Shown here: positions 1 to 8,011 of the stretch, piece by piece
How positions within the stretch are numbered: position 1 is the stretch's first letter
Layout: each line of letters opens with the position of its first letter
Assembly (NCBI RefSeq): GCF_013032505.1
Contig: NZ_WQCG01000003.1
Coordinates: forward strand, 62,001 to 126,000
Source: Ruegeria atlantica
GTDB taxonomy: Bacteria; Pseudomonadota; Alphaproteobacteria; Rhodobacterales; Rhodobacteraceae
Direction: 5' to 3'
DNA: 64,000 nt
Made by a program: the position numbers and the translations under genes
The notes under the pieces: model-generated
Database searches by the model: none
Told to the model about the DNA's origin: nothing
The model's input: the letters and a program-made list of their open reading frames with translations, nothing else

Positions 1-402
1 CGCTTTGAGGCGATTGACTTGTTTCTTCAGGATCGAGCGCGGCGCATGCGGCACTTCCTCATGCGTGTGATGATCAAGCACATCGCACATCACCATCGCA
101 GTTCCTTCCAACCAGGGCACTGGCCGCAAGGTGCTGAGGTCGGGCTTCATGACATAGTCGCCATAACCCCGCTCCCAACTGGTCGAGGCATAGCCATCCG
201 GCGTGCCCATCTCCAGATCCGTGGCCAGCAGGTAATTGCAACAATGGGTTTCTTCCCACGCTCCTGCCACGAAATGACCTGCGTGAAACCGCTTGCCCAT
301 CAGCCGGCCCTGCATGTCCACCATGCAAACCAGTACCGTGTCGACCTCGCCCGCTTCGAATTTGGCTTTCAGATCGGCCAAAATCGCTTCATTGCCCATC
401 AT
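1..402 (-). CDS. Glutamine synthetase family protein, N-terminal part (cut by window edge)
   Basis: The minus strand from 402 down to base 1 is open and encodes 134 residues without a stop, so the gene continues past the left edge. The motif VDMQGRLMGKR at residues 28-38 is typical of the beta-grasp domain of glutamine-synthetase relatives of the gamma-glutamyl-polyamine synthetase or GlnT type, which ligate an amine to glutamate using ATP. The catalytic domain lies outside the window, so the substrate cannot be judged. Tandem ATGs (402 and 399) leave the start uncertain by one codon. It follows the Na/Pi transporter gene on the same strand after 47 bases. An amine-specific ligase would suit the nearby N-formylglutamate-amidohydrolase-like gene, but that link is inference. 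Confidence 0.85.
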   Translation of the reverse strand, partial: MMGNEAILADLKAKFEAGEVDTVLVCMVDMQGRLMGKRFHAGHFVAGAWEETHCCNYLLATDLEMGTPDGYASTSWERGYGDYVMKPDLSTLRPVPWLEGTAMVMCDVLDHHTHEEVPHAPRSILKKQVNRLKA

Positions 403-449
403 TGGTATCCTTTGTCACTCAGAGAGACCTCGGTTTCGATTACCTGCCT

Positions 450-2135
450 TCAGTCATCGTTGGCTTCTTTTTCCATTTCCATCACCAGGCGCGTTTCCAG
501 AACCTGACCGCTTTTGTAGAGGATCGGATAGGCGACGGCGGCGATGTGCCCGTGCAAATCGCGCATTGATCGCAGGGTTTCCAAATGCAGATCGCTGGAC
601 TGAAAACTCTCGGTCTGACCGCGCTCCAACCGTTTCAGGTGCGCCTTACGGCTATCGCGCGACATCCGCTTGACCTCGGCCTTATCCAGAACCAGTCGCC
701 GCGCACAATCCATGTCGTCCACCAACAGCACGTGGCGTGCCAGCGAAAAACTCTCCAGAATGGCGGCGTGCAAATCCTTCAGCTCTTTCCAGCCCTGCGC
801 CGAAAATTCCGAACGTTCCGTGTGTTTGATCTGCGCCGTCCGGGTCATCCGGTTTGAAACGACATCGCCGGCAGCCTCAAGACGAATGGCATATTCCACC
901 AACGCCCGCGCGGCCTTTACCTGTGCCTTGCTCATGTTCTGACGCGGCATGCGGGCGACGAAACGACGTATTTCGGTAAGTTGCGTATTGACCCGCTCAT
1001 CCTGCTGCCAAAGCGCAGAAATCGCGTCGCTGTCATCCTTTTCGTATATATCCAGCACCGGGCGGAACATGCGTTCGACCTGCGTAATCATCTGCAACAG
1101 CTCGTGGCGCACCGAAGACATCGCAACGCTGGCCCTTTCGCCACTGGGATCGCCGAGCGGGGTCAGTGCATCCGAAAACTGATCCAGTGCATTGGTCTCG
1201 ACCTTGGGTTCTGCCAGAAGAACCGCCATTGGCTGTTCCAACTGGTTCACAAAGCCTGTGGCGAGCAAGAATACCGCCAGATTAAATCCGATATGTGCAA
1301 AAATCAGCGACTGCGCCGGGCCTGTCACCATCAGGGCGTCTTGCAATCCGCCGACATTGACAACGATCAGCATCACTAGCGCCGCACTGCCTCTCAATAG
1401 CAGGTTGGCCAGTGGGATACGCCGCGCGGTCACGGTCATATCGCGGGTCAGCCACATCGGAATAAAGGCCGAACCAAGATTTGCCCCCAGCACCAACGAC
1501 AACCCAGCCGCAAAGGGAATTGCGCCTATCTGGACCAGAGCAACGCACATCAGGATCGTCGCGACCGAGCTGTGCATCACAAAGGCCAGCACCGCACCGA
1601 CGATAAAGGCGCTGAAATAGTCAGTCTCCAAATACCCTGCGATTGCAGGCAGAAATGCGCTTTCGCGGATCGGCTCAACTGCTTCGCGCAGGAACTGCAA
1701 TGAGATCAGGATAAAGGCGACGCCCAGAACGATCCGTCCCATAAGCCGTACATTCGACCGCTCGGATTTGAGATACAGCCAGCCCCCCAATGCCAGCAAG
1801 GCGGGCTGAAGCCAGCCCAAATCATATGACAGAACCTGAATGACGAGCGCCGCGCCCAAATCCGCGCCCAAGACACCCGCCAGCGCCATCCCAAACGTTA
1901 CCATCCCCGCCGCAGCGAAACCAGTCAGCAAAACCGTAACGGCGGCCGAGCTTTGCAGGATAGTGGCCAGAACCATGCCAGCCCCCCCTGCAAAAAAGCT
2001 GTTAGAGTGGCGTGTCAGGATCGACTGGAACAGAGCGCCAAAGCGCCGTTCAATGCCCGTGCGCACCAGACGCACAGCAAACAGCAGCAACATCGTTGCG
2101 GCAAAAATCTCAATCAAAAAGCTCGCGATAGCCAT
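450..2135 (-). CDS. Na/Pi cotransporter family protein with PhoU-like domain
   Basis: The 561-residue product has about eight to nine membrane segments in its first 320 residues and a soluble helical C-terminal part (about 340-540) that resembles PhoU. The NptA/PNaS signature QSS is present in the first repeat (residues 61-63, followed by AAVTVLLTG) and is degenerate in the second (HSS at 188-190). Family members couple sodium entry to phosphate movement across the inner membrane. The ATG at 2135 is chosen because AGAGGTG stands at a suitable distance upstream; a longer frame opening at 2165 has no such site. Whether it belongs functionally with the TRAP genes upstream is unclear; a hairpin separates them. 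Confidence 0.85.
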   Translation of the reverse strand: MAIASFLIEIFAATMLLLFAVRLVRTGIERRFGALFQSILTRHSNSFFAGGAGMVLATILQSSAAVTVLLTGFAAAGMVTFGMALAGVLGADLGAALVIQVLSYDLGWLQPALLALGGWLYLKSERSNVRLMGRIVLGVAFILISLQFLREAVEPIRESAFLPAIAGYLETDYFSAFIVGAVLAFVMHSSVATILMCVALVQIGAIPFAAGLSLVLGANLGSAFIPMWLTRDMTVTARRIPLANLLLRGSAALVMLIVVNVGGLQDALMVTGPAQSLIFAHIGFNLAVFLLATGFVNQLEQPMAVLLAEPKVETNALDQFSDALTPLGDPSGERASVAMSSVRHELLQMITQVERMFRPVLDIYEKDDSDAISALWQQDERVNTQLTEIRRFVARMPRQNMSKAQVKAARALVEYAIRLEAAGDVVSNRMTRTAQIKHTERSEFSAQGWKELKDLHAAILESFSLARHVLLVDDMDCARRLVLDKAEVKRMSRDSRKAHLKRLERGQTESFQSSDLHLETLRSMRDLHGHIAAVAYPILYKSGQVLETRLVMEMEKEANDD

Positions 2136-2240
2136 ATGTTCACACCTCTTTCGACCGGTGCGCACAAATGTGCTTCCGGTTTCGTTTTTCTATTCTTGGA
2201 ACAGACGTGAGCATAAATGATGTCGCTTATTGATGTCCAA

Positions 2241-2272
2241 TCCCGACGCAAGGGAGGCCCCTCGCGTCGGGA
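2241..2272 (-). terminator. Hairpin terminator downstream of the TRAP operon
   Basis: TCCCGACGC (2241-2249) pairs with GCGTCGGGA (2264-2272), and AGGG/CCCT continue the stem inside around a four-base loop. It lies 12 bases past the stop of the TRAP binding-protein gene. The U-tract is poor on the minus strand, so Rho-independent action is only likely, not certain. Confidence 0.6.
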
Positions 2273-2283
2273 GGATGGGTTTC

Positions 2284-3318
2284 TTAGCCGTAACGATAAG
2301 GACGGCCGGCCTTCAGCATCTCGGCGTTGTAACGTTTGAAGATGTCGACAACCTTCGCCTTAGTCTCGGACTCGGCTGCAATCTCATCCCAGAACTTGAC
2401 GGCGGCTTCCTCGACGGTTGCCCATTCTTCGTCCGGGATAGAGGTCAGCTGCATCTTGGTGCCGTTGACGCGCAGGTTTGCTTCACCGCCCCAATACCAC
2501 CACTGACGATAGTAATGCGACTGATCACAGCAAACCTTGAACAGCGTCTGCAGATCCTCAGGCAACTCGTTCCACCGGTCCATATTGGCAAAGAAGTGAC
2601 CCGCCCATGCGCCTGACACGTTGTTCGTCAGGAAATAGTTGGTCACGTCGGCCCAGCCAACGGTGTAGTCCTCGGTGATGCCCGACCACGCGATGCCGTC
2701 CAGCTCGCCGGTCTGAACAGCAACTTCGATGTCTTCCCATGGTAGAGTCACCGGCACGACGCCGAATTGGCTTAGGAAGCGACCCGCTGTCGGGAAGGTA
2801 AAGATGCGCTTGCCCTTCATGTCTGCCAGCGAGTTGATCGGGTCCTTGGTCGCAAAGTGGCAAGGATCCCATGCACCGGCGCTGATGTGTTTAACGCCTA
2901 CCTTCGAGTATTCCTCGTCCCAGATCTCGTTCAGGCCCCACTGATTGAACAGCACAGGCACGTCCAGCGAATAGCGTGAGGCGAACGGGAAGTAGCCGCC
3001 GAACACGGTGACTTCGGTCGGTGACGCCATCGAGTCATCGTCAGATTGAACCGCGTCGATGGTGCCTTTTTGCATTGCCCGGAACAGTTCGCCCGTCGGG
3101 ACCAACTGATCGGCATAGAACAGCTCGATCTGCATCCGGTCACCGGCAATCTGATTGAACATCTTGATCGCGGGATCAATCACGTGTTCGGCCAACGCAG
3201 GACCGGCATAGGTCTGCATCCGCCATGTAATCGTGTTCTGCGCCAGTGCGGGCGTCGCCAGCGGTGCGGCTGCAACGCCGACCCCAGCGGTTTTCAGAAA
3301 CTTACGTCTTGTCGTCAT
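2284..3318 (-). CDS. TRAP transporter substrate-binding protein (DctP family), Tat-type signal
   Basis: This 344-residue protein begins with TTRRKFLKTAG followed by a hydrophobic stretch and ALA-Q, a twin-arginine-like signal with a likely cleavage near residue 27, so it should be periplasmic. The mature part has the DctP fold features: GKRIFTFPTAGRFLSQFG around residues 165-185, and a DGIAWSG stretch. The WYWGGEANLRVNG segment resembles the DctP subgroup named after mannitol/chloroaromatic transport, but the ligand cannot be read off. The ATG at 3318 is preceded by GGAGAGGAAATTGAC, which decides against the longer frame. It is the last gene of a unit with the two TRAP permeases and an amidohydrolase. 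Confidence 0.9.
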   Translation of the reverse strand: MTTRRKFLKTAGVGVAAAPLATPALAQNTITWRMQTYAGPALAEHVIDPAIKMFNQIAGDRMQIELFYADQLVPTGELFRAMQKGTIDAVQSDDDSMASPTEVTVFGGYFPFASRYSLDVPVLFNQWGLNEIWDEEYSKVGVKHISAGAWDPCHFATKDPINSLADMKGKRIFTFPTAGRFLSQFGVVPVTLPWEDIEVAVQTGELDGIAWSGITEDYTVGWADVTNYFLTNNVSGAWAGHFFANMDRWNELPEDLQTLFKVCCDQSHYYRQWWYWGGEANLRVNGTKMQLTSIPDEEWATVEEAAVKFWDEIAAESETKAKVVDIFKRYNAEMLKAGRPYRYG

Positions 3319-3369
3319 GTCAATTTCCTCTCCGTTAAAGCTTCTGTGCCCGTTCACCGAGCATTCTTG

Positions 3370-4689
3370 TTAATTTCCATAGACATATCCGGGCAGCCAC
3401 AGGGCGATTTCCGGGAAAAACATGATGATTGTCAGGGCCAGGACCATCACTCCGACAAAGGGGAAGATCGAGGTGTAGATGTCCTTCAACCCGATCTCGG
3501 GCGGCGCCATAGCGCGCATCAGGAACAGGTTATAGCCGAAAGGTGGCGTCATATAAGCGATTTGGGTCGTGATGGTGTAGAGCACCCCGTACCAGATCAG
3601 ATCAAAGCCCAGTTCGCCGACCAGCGGCACATAAAGTGGCGCCACGATGACCAGCATGGCCGTGTCGTCCAGGAATGTGCCCATGACAATAAAGCTCAGC
3701 TGCATCAGGATCAGGATCATCCACGGCGACAGGCCCAGTTGATCGGTGAACAGGTTGTCGATGGCTTTCACCGCGCCCAGCCCGTCGAATACGGCACCAA
3801 AGCCCAGCGCAGCCAGAATGATCCACATGAACATGCAGGAAATGGCCAGCGTCTGTTTGGTGCAGTCCTCGAAAATCTTCCAGGTCATCCGCCGTTTGAT
3901 GACGGACACGGCCAAAGCGGTCAGCGCGCCAATGGCCGAGCTTTCAACCAGCGAGGTCCAGCCATTCACAAAGGGAACCATCATCGCGGCGAAGATGATC
4001 AGCGGCAGCGCCCCTGCCCCCAGTAGCCGGATTTTCTCGGCCCGTGGCACCTCATGCGCGTCTTCCATGGCCGGCCCCAGCTCGGGCTGAATACGACACC
4101 TGATCCAGATATACAGGATGAACATCCCGGCCATCAGCAGACCTGGAACGATTCCGGCCAACCACAGCTGCCCGACAGGCTGACGCGCGATCATTGCGTA
4201 CAGAACCAGAACCACCGAAGGCGGCACGAGGATACCTAGACTCGACCCAGCCTGAATGACGCCGGTCACCATAGTCTTGTCGTAACCGCGCCGCAGCAGT
4301 TCCGGCAGCGCAATGGTCGCGCCAATGGCCATACCGGCAACGCTGAGGCCGTTCATGGCCGAGACCAGAACCATCAGGCCAATCGTGCCGATGGCCAGAC
4401 CGCCATTTACAGGTCCCATCCAGACGTGGAACATCCGATAAAGGTCATCGGCCAGACGGCTCTCGCTGAGCACGTATCCCATGAAGATGAACATCGGCAG
4501 CGTCAGCAGCGGATACCATTTCATCAGCTTCATTGCCGCCGAGAACGTGATATCCTGCCCGCCTGTCCCCCACAGCGCCAAAGCGGCAATGGTGGCCACC
4601 GCGCCAATCGCGCCAAAGACACGCTGGCCGGTAAACAGCATCAGCATCATCAGTGCGAACATGAAGATGGCGATATATTCCTGGCTCAT
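3370..4689 (-). CDS. TRAP transporter large permease (DctM-like)
   Basis: The 439-residue protein has about twelve hydrophobic segments and typical DctM stretches such as GFGAVFDGLGA and MGTFLDDTAM. It is the ion-coupled membrane channel that works with the binding protein and the small permease. The start at 4689 overlaps the stop of the small permease gene by four bases (ATGA), which implies translational coupling; the frame is open to 4821, but the upstream residues are not permease-like. The binding-protein gene starts 51 bases downstream. Confidence 0.92.
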   Translation of the reverse strand: MSQEYIAIFMFALMMLMLFTGQRVFGAIGAVATIAALALWGTGGQDITFSAAMKLMKWYPLLTLPMFIFMGYVLSESRLADDLYRMFHVWMGPVNGGLAIGTIGLMVLVSAMNGLSVAGMAIGATIALPELLRRGYDKTMVTGVIQAGSSLGILVPPSVVLVLYAMIARQPVGQLWLAGIVPGLLMAGMFILYIWIRCRIQPELGPAMEDAHEVPRAEKIRLLGAGALPLIIFAAMMVPFVNGWTSLVESSAIGALTALAVSVIKRRMTWKIFEDCTKQTLAISCMFMWIILAALGFGAVFDGLGAVKAIDNLFTDQLGLSPWMILILMQLSFIVMGTFLDDTAMLVIVAPLYVPLVGELGFDLIWYGVLYTITTQIAYMTPPFGYNLFLMRAMAPPEIGLKDIYTSIFPFVGVMVLALTIIMFFPEIALWLPGYVYGN

Positions 4690-5270
4690 GCCCGCGAGAC
4701 CCCGATTTCCTGCCCGTTGATCCGGGCTATGTCTTTGAAGAATTCCGATATCGCCTGCAGCAACATCAGGAAAAAGCCGAACACCATGATAGCTTTGACC
4801 GGCCAGATATACGGCCGCCACGCCGTTGATGAGCGTTCAAGCCGCCCGATTTCCTCTGTGCCTGTCAGAAGACCAATGAAGTAGGAAACCGGTTCATCAC
4901 CCCAATAGCCAAGGCTGTAGGCCGTTGACCCGAGCCCACCGTAAAACAAGACGCCCAGGTAGAAGATCAGCAGCAGCACCGTGAAGGCATCGAACCACGC
5001 TTTCCGGTGTGGGCTCCAGTTGTGATAAAACAGGTCCATACGTACATTCGATCCCAACTGGATCGAGTACGGCCCACCCATGATATAATAGGTCACCATC
5101 GCAAACTGCGCCATTTCCAACGTCCAGAGCGATGGCAGAAAGAAGGTTTTCGAGATCGAAGACCACAGCAGGATGCCCATCATCACAAACAAGCCCCACA
5201 TCATGACCCGTCCGATCCGGTAATTCACCGCATCAACGATCCGCACATATGACGCCATCGTTTTGATCAC
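4686..5270 (-). CDS. TRAP transporter small permease (DctQ-like)
   Basis: The product of 194 residues has four hydrophobic segments, the expected plan for DctQ, and carries the SNVRMDLFY element common in the family. It bridges the large permease and the binding protein in the inner membrane. The start is a GTG at 5270 that overlaps the preceding TGA in the form GTGA; an in-frame ATG at 5258 is the alternative. Overlaps at both ends show that the amidohydrolase-like gene, dctQ and dctM form one coupled unit. Confidence 0.9.
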   Translation of the reverse strand: MIKTMASYVRIVDAVNYRIGRVMMWGLFVMMGILLWSSISKTFFLPSLWTLEMAQFAMVTYYIMGGPYSIQLGSNVRMDLFYHNWSPHRKAWFDAFTVLLLIFYLGVLFYGGLGSTAYSLGYWGDEPVSYFIGLLTGTEEIGRLERSSTAWRPYIWPVKAIMVFGFFLMLLQAISEFFKDIARINGQEIGVSRA

Positions 5271-6070
5271 GTCGCGCCCCCTTTCTGAAATTCAATAAGG
5301 GTCCGCGCGATCCACGACACAAGACAATCAGCCATCGCCTGTTGCTGACTCGGGGATTTGATCAGGTCATTGCGGATTTCGATCATGACGTTCGGCAAAC
5401 CGGTCGGCAAAGCCTGTGCATCCAACGTGTGCGCTACGCCATCTGCAGCCGAGTATGGCTCGTTCAAGCGGGTCACAAAGGGTGGGTCGGCCGGAACTGT
5501 TGCCATCATCGCCTGCGCAAAGCGGTCATCTGTGCCGTGCAGCACACCCAGTTCAACGGCGCGTTGCTGTCCATGATACACCGGCGTAAAGCTGTGAACT
5601 GTCACCATAAGCTCAAGCCCTGTCCGGTTTTCAGCGATCAAATTGGACAGAGCGGCGGCGAAAGGCTTGTAAATGCCCTCGATCCTGCTGTGACGTTCAT
5701 CATCGGACATGTCGGCATTTGCCGGGATCAGGTAATCCTCGCTGCGTAAGGGCATTGCCCCCGTGGCTTCGGGCGGGCGATTGCAGTCATAGACCAGCCG
5801 CGAAACACCACCATGCACCAACGGGGCTGACAGGCGTTCGGCCATCAACCTGGCCACAGCCAATGCGCCCGGATCCCAGGCAATATGACTTTGCAGCGCA
5901 TCTGCGGATAAACCCATATCGCCCAAGGCATCGGGTATACGGTTGGACGCGTGTTCGCAGACCAACACCACCGAATAGGGACCATCCGCTAAGTCCGTAT
6001 GAACAACTTCTCCGAAGTCCAAATTACTGCCCTGCGATTCCAAGAAACACGTGTGTGGAAAAATTTCCAC
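5267..6070 (-). CDS. N-formylglutamate amidohydrolase family protein
   Basis: The protein (267 residues from GTG 6070) belongs to the N-formylglutamate amidohydrolase (HutG/DUF1486-like) family, zinc-dependent enzymes that remove N-acyl groups or act on related amides. Seen here are VCEHASNRIP near residue 37, a DCNRPP motif near residue 94, MVTVHSFTPV near 155 and the late MIEIRNDLI. The GTG has AAGG upstream, but a perfect TTGACA box (6085-6090, minus strand) would put transcription start near 6055, so a TTG at 6043 or 6022 is also possible. It heads the TRAP operon, so its substrate is probably what the transporter brings in. No hut genes are adjacent, so histidine breakdown is not implied. 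Confidence 0.8.
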   Translation of the reverse strand: MEIFPHTCFLESQGSNLDFGEVVHTDLADGPYSVVLVCEHASNRIPDALGDMGLSADALQSHIAWDPGALAVARLMAERLSAPLVHGGVSRLVYDCNRPPEATGAMPLRSEDYLIPANADMSDDERHSRIEGIYKPFAAALSNLIAENRTGLELMVTVHSFTPVYHGQQRAVELGVLHGTDDRFAQAMMATVPADPPFVTRLNEPYSAADGVAHTLDAQALPTGLPNVMIEIRNDLIKSPSQQQAMADCLVSWIARTLIEFQKGGAT

Positions 6071-6071
6071 A
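6054..6071. promoter_or_regulatory. 18-bp dyad, candidate RpiR-family operator
   Basis: TGTGGAAA and TTTCCACA form an inverted repeat around a central AA, so 16 of 18 positions are symmetric. It lies at the 5' end of the amidohydrolase gene, 32 bases above its neighbour's -10-like box, and it overlaps the region where a -10 would fall after the TTGACA at 6085-6090 on the minus strand. A regulator bound here would block the TRAP operon promoter. A weaker related dyad lies at 6129-6142. Assignment to the RpiR gene next door is inference. Confidence 0.6.
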
Positions 6072-6078
6072 TGATACC

Positions 6079-6107
6079 TTAGCCTGTCAATAATTTTCCT
6101 GTAAAAT
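6079..6107 (+). promoter_or_regulatory. Possible promoter of the RpiR-type gene
   Basis: TTAGCC (6079-6084) and TAAAAT (6102-6107) are separated by 17 bases, with the regulator's start codon about 50 bases downstream. The -35 box is poor. The TTGACA box of the opposite strand (6085-6090) lies inside the spacer, so the two divergent promoters would overlap. Confidence 0.35.
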
Positions 6108-6128
6108 TTTCATCACTCTTGATCTTGC

Positions 6129-6142
6129 TGAAAAATTATTCA
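6129..6142. promoter_or_regulatory. Second A/T-rich dyad in the divergent region
   Basis: TGAAAAA/TTATTCA gives 12 of 14 symmetric positions, with the same TG-GAAAAA/TTNTTC-CA flavour as the dyad at 6054-6071. It sits 17 bases before the regulator's ATG, a position suited to autoregulation. This is a weaker match and may be chance in an A/T-rich region. Confidence 0.4.
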
Positions 6143-6158
6143 CACTAAGGTAGAAAAG

Positions 6159-7046
6159 ATGCAGGAGGAACGCCGCGTGCGGGTGACGGACAGGCTGCTG
6201 GCCCACAAAGACAAGATGACCCCATCCGAGCGGCAGCTGGTCAGCGTATTGCTGGACGACTATCCTATGGCCGGTCTGGGCAGCATCACCGAACTGGCCA
6301 GCGCAGCCTCGGTGTCCACCACGACAGTCGCGCGGATGCTGCAAAAGACCGGGTTTCAAGGTTATCCGCAGTTTCAAGCCGCGCTGCGAAGCGAAGTGAA
6401 AGAAATGATCTCGGGGCCGGTCGCCAAACGTGACTTGTGGCAGAACGATCTTCCTGAAGAGCATATCCTGAACCGGTATTCCCAACAAACACTCGCCAAT
6501 CAGAAACGCACGATTGATGAGGTCGATCCAGACGAATTCGACAGTTTCTGCAACTTGTTGTGTGACCCCAACCGGCGCATCTTTATCACCGGTGGACGTA
6601 TTACCGGCACGTTGGCCCAATACCTGTACCTGCACCTGCAGATGATCCGCCCCGACGTGCGGCTGCTGCCCGTTGCAGCATCGTGGACACATGACTTGCT
6701 AGACGTACGCAAAGACGATGTGCTGATCGCACTAGATGTTCGCCGATATGAAAACGCGTCCCTACTGATCGGCCAGCTGTGCCACGAACGCGAGGCTGAA
6801 ATTGTTCTCTTCACCGATCAGTGGCGCTCACCCATTCATCGCCTGGCCAAACACACCTTTGCGGCGCGTATTGCAGTGCCGTCCGCGTGGGACTCCATGG
6901 CAGCCATTCTGGTTTTGATGGAATGCGTCATCGCCGAAGTGCAGGAAAGGCTGTGGGATTCGGTCAAAGAGCGAACAGACGAGCTGGAACAGGCCTTTGA
7001 TCGTACCAAACTGTTCCGAAAGTTCGGCCAAAGCACGAATTCGTAA
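6159..7046 (+). CDS. RpiR/MurR-family transcriptional regulator
   Basis: The 295-residue protein has an N-terminal helix-turn-helix of the RpiR type (about 20-80, including ITELASAASVSTTTVARMLQ) and a C-terminal SIS sugar-phosphate-type domain (about 130-265, starting at RRIFITGGRITG). Such proteins sense a metabolite with the SIS domain and bind A/T-rich dyads. AAGG precedes the ATG by about nine bases. It is divergent from the amidohydrolase/TRAP operon across 88 bases that contain two dyads, so it most likely controls that operon. RpiR members in the Roseobacter group commonly regulate TRAP or ABC uptake genes, so a non-sugar ligand is plausible. Confidence 0.88.
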   Translation: MQEERRVRVTDRLLAHKDKMTPSERQLVSVLLDDYPMAGLGSITELASAASVSTTTVARMLQKTGFQGYPQFQAALRSEVKEMISGPVAKRDLWQNDLPEEHILNRYSQQTLANQKRTIDEVDPDEFDSFCNLLCDPNRRIFITGGRITGTLAQYLYLHLQMIRPDVRLLPVAASWTHDLLDVRKDDVLIALDVRRYENASLLIGQLCHEREAEIVLFTDQWRSPIHRLAKHTFAARIAVPSAWDSMAAILVLMECVIAEVQERLWDSVKERTDELEQAFDRTKLFRKFGQSTNS

Positions 7047-7123
7047 CACTCTTTTCCTTTCAACGTAAACAACTGAGCGTGATGAGTGTTGCCAGCCGCA
7101 TGGCGGGCCGTCACTTTGAAGTC

Positions 7124-8011
7124 ATGAGTTTCGTAACCAACAACCAATTGCCGCTTTTGATCCTGTTCTTTCTGCTTGGGTTAATTGGCACGGCCTTTCT
7201 GTTTCGCAAACCAGCCGGGCATCGTGCCTGGAAACTCGCGGACCTCGTCTGGGTGGTGTTGGGCGGCGTTGGCGCACTGGTCGCGGTTATGGCGGGACTT
7301 TATACTTCGGACAGCTCGCGACTGGACCGCCAGATCGACGTCGCTTATGCGGCCACGCTGGCCTTTGACCGCGACGCAGCACGGTTCCGGCTGCGGTTTT
7401 GCGACCCGGCTTTTGACCCGGATACCTCTGTGTTGTGTGACAAGGTCGAATTTCTATCCGCCTCGACCGCCAGCAACGCGGACCTTCCGTTGTTCATTGC
7501 TGTGACTAACGAAGTTGCCCCATTGCAAGGCCTGCAATTTCTGTTTGGACGTCAGGCAAAAGAAGAAAAGGACGATATGCAAGCGATGGCGGCCAAGGCT
7601 GATGCGTTCAATATCGAACAATTCCTTGTCTTTACCACGTTGGATGACAAGACACAGGCGGCGATCGACAATATGCGTCGCAAGGTCCCCGCGATTGCAG
7701 GCGATTATCTGATTCTGGCGCAAAGCTATGATGATCTGGTTGAACAGGTCGGCAAGTTGAAGGACGAATGGGAATATCTGCAGGCCAACGCGCATATACT
7801 TGTGCTGCAGATCATCGCGCTATGTCTGGTCAGCTTCGCCGCACCCTTCCGACTGGGCAAATCCGTTGTCGAACTGCGCGCCTCGCTCAGCGACGATAGT
7901 CCCGCGCCAGCGTCTCAGGATCTGCGCCAAGAAAGTAGCGCGTCAGAGTCCAGAGGTTCCGCCCACCTCGACGAAGCCAACCCGCACGTTGATAACGATC
8001 AGCACTCGTAA
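7124..8011 (+). CDS. Membrane protein of unknown function
   Basis: I do not recognise this family. The product (295 residues from 7124) has two membrane segments near the start (LPLLILFFLLGLIGTAFLF and LVWVVLGGVGALVAVMAGLY), a soluble part of about 160 residues with two cysteines 12 residues apart (FCDP...LCDK), and a third membrane segment (ILVLQIIALCLVSFAAPF) followed by a polar Ser/Asp/Glu-rich tail. The middle part has helical heptad-like stretches (around DDLVEQVGKLKDEWEYLQ). The frame is open to ATG 7082 and GTG 7079, and no start has a good ribosome site. Its last 125 bases overlap the convergent glycosyltransferase gene, and the polar tail is encoded just there. Confidence 0.6.
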   Translation: MSFVTNNQLPLLILFFLLGLIGTAFLFRKPAGHRAWKLADLVWVVLGGVGALVAVMAGLYTSDSSRLDRQIDVAYAATLAFDRDAARFRLRFCDPAFDPDTSVLCDKVEFLSASTASNADLPLFIAVTNEVAPLQGLQFLFGRQAKEEKDDMQAMAAKADAFNIEQFLVFTTLDDKTQAAIDNMRRKVPAIAGDYLILAQSYDDLVEQVGKLKDEWEYLQANAHILVLQIIALCLVSFAAPFRLGKSVVELRASLSDDSPAPASQDLRQESSASESRGSAHLDEANPHVDNDQHS

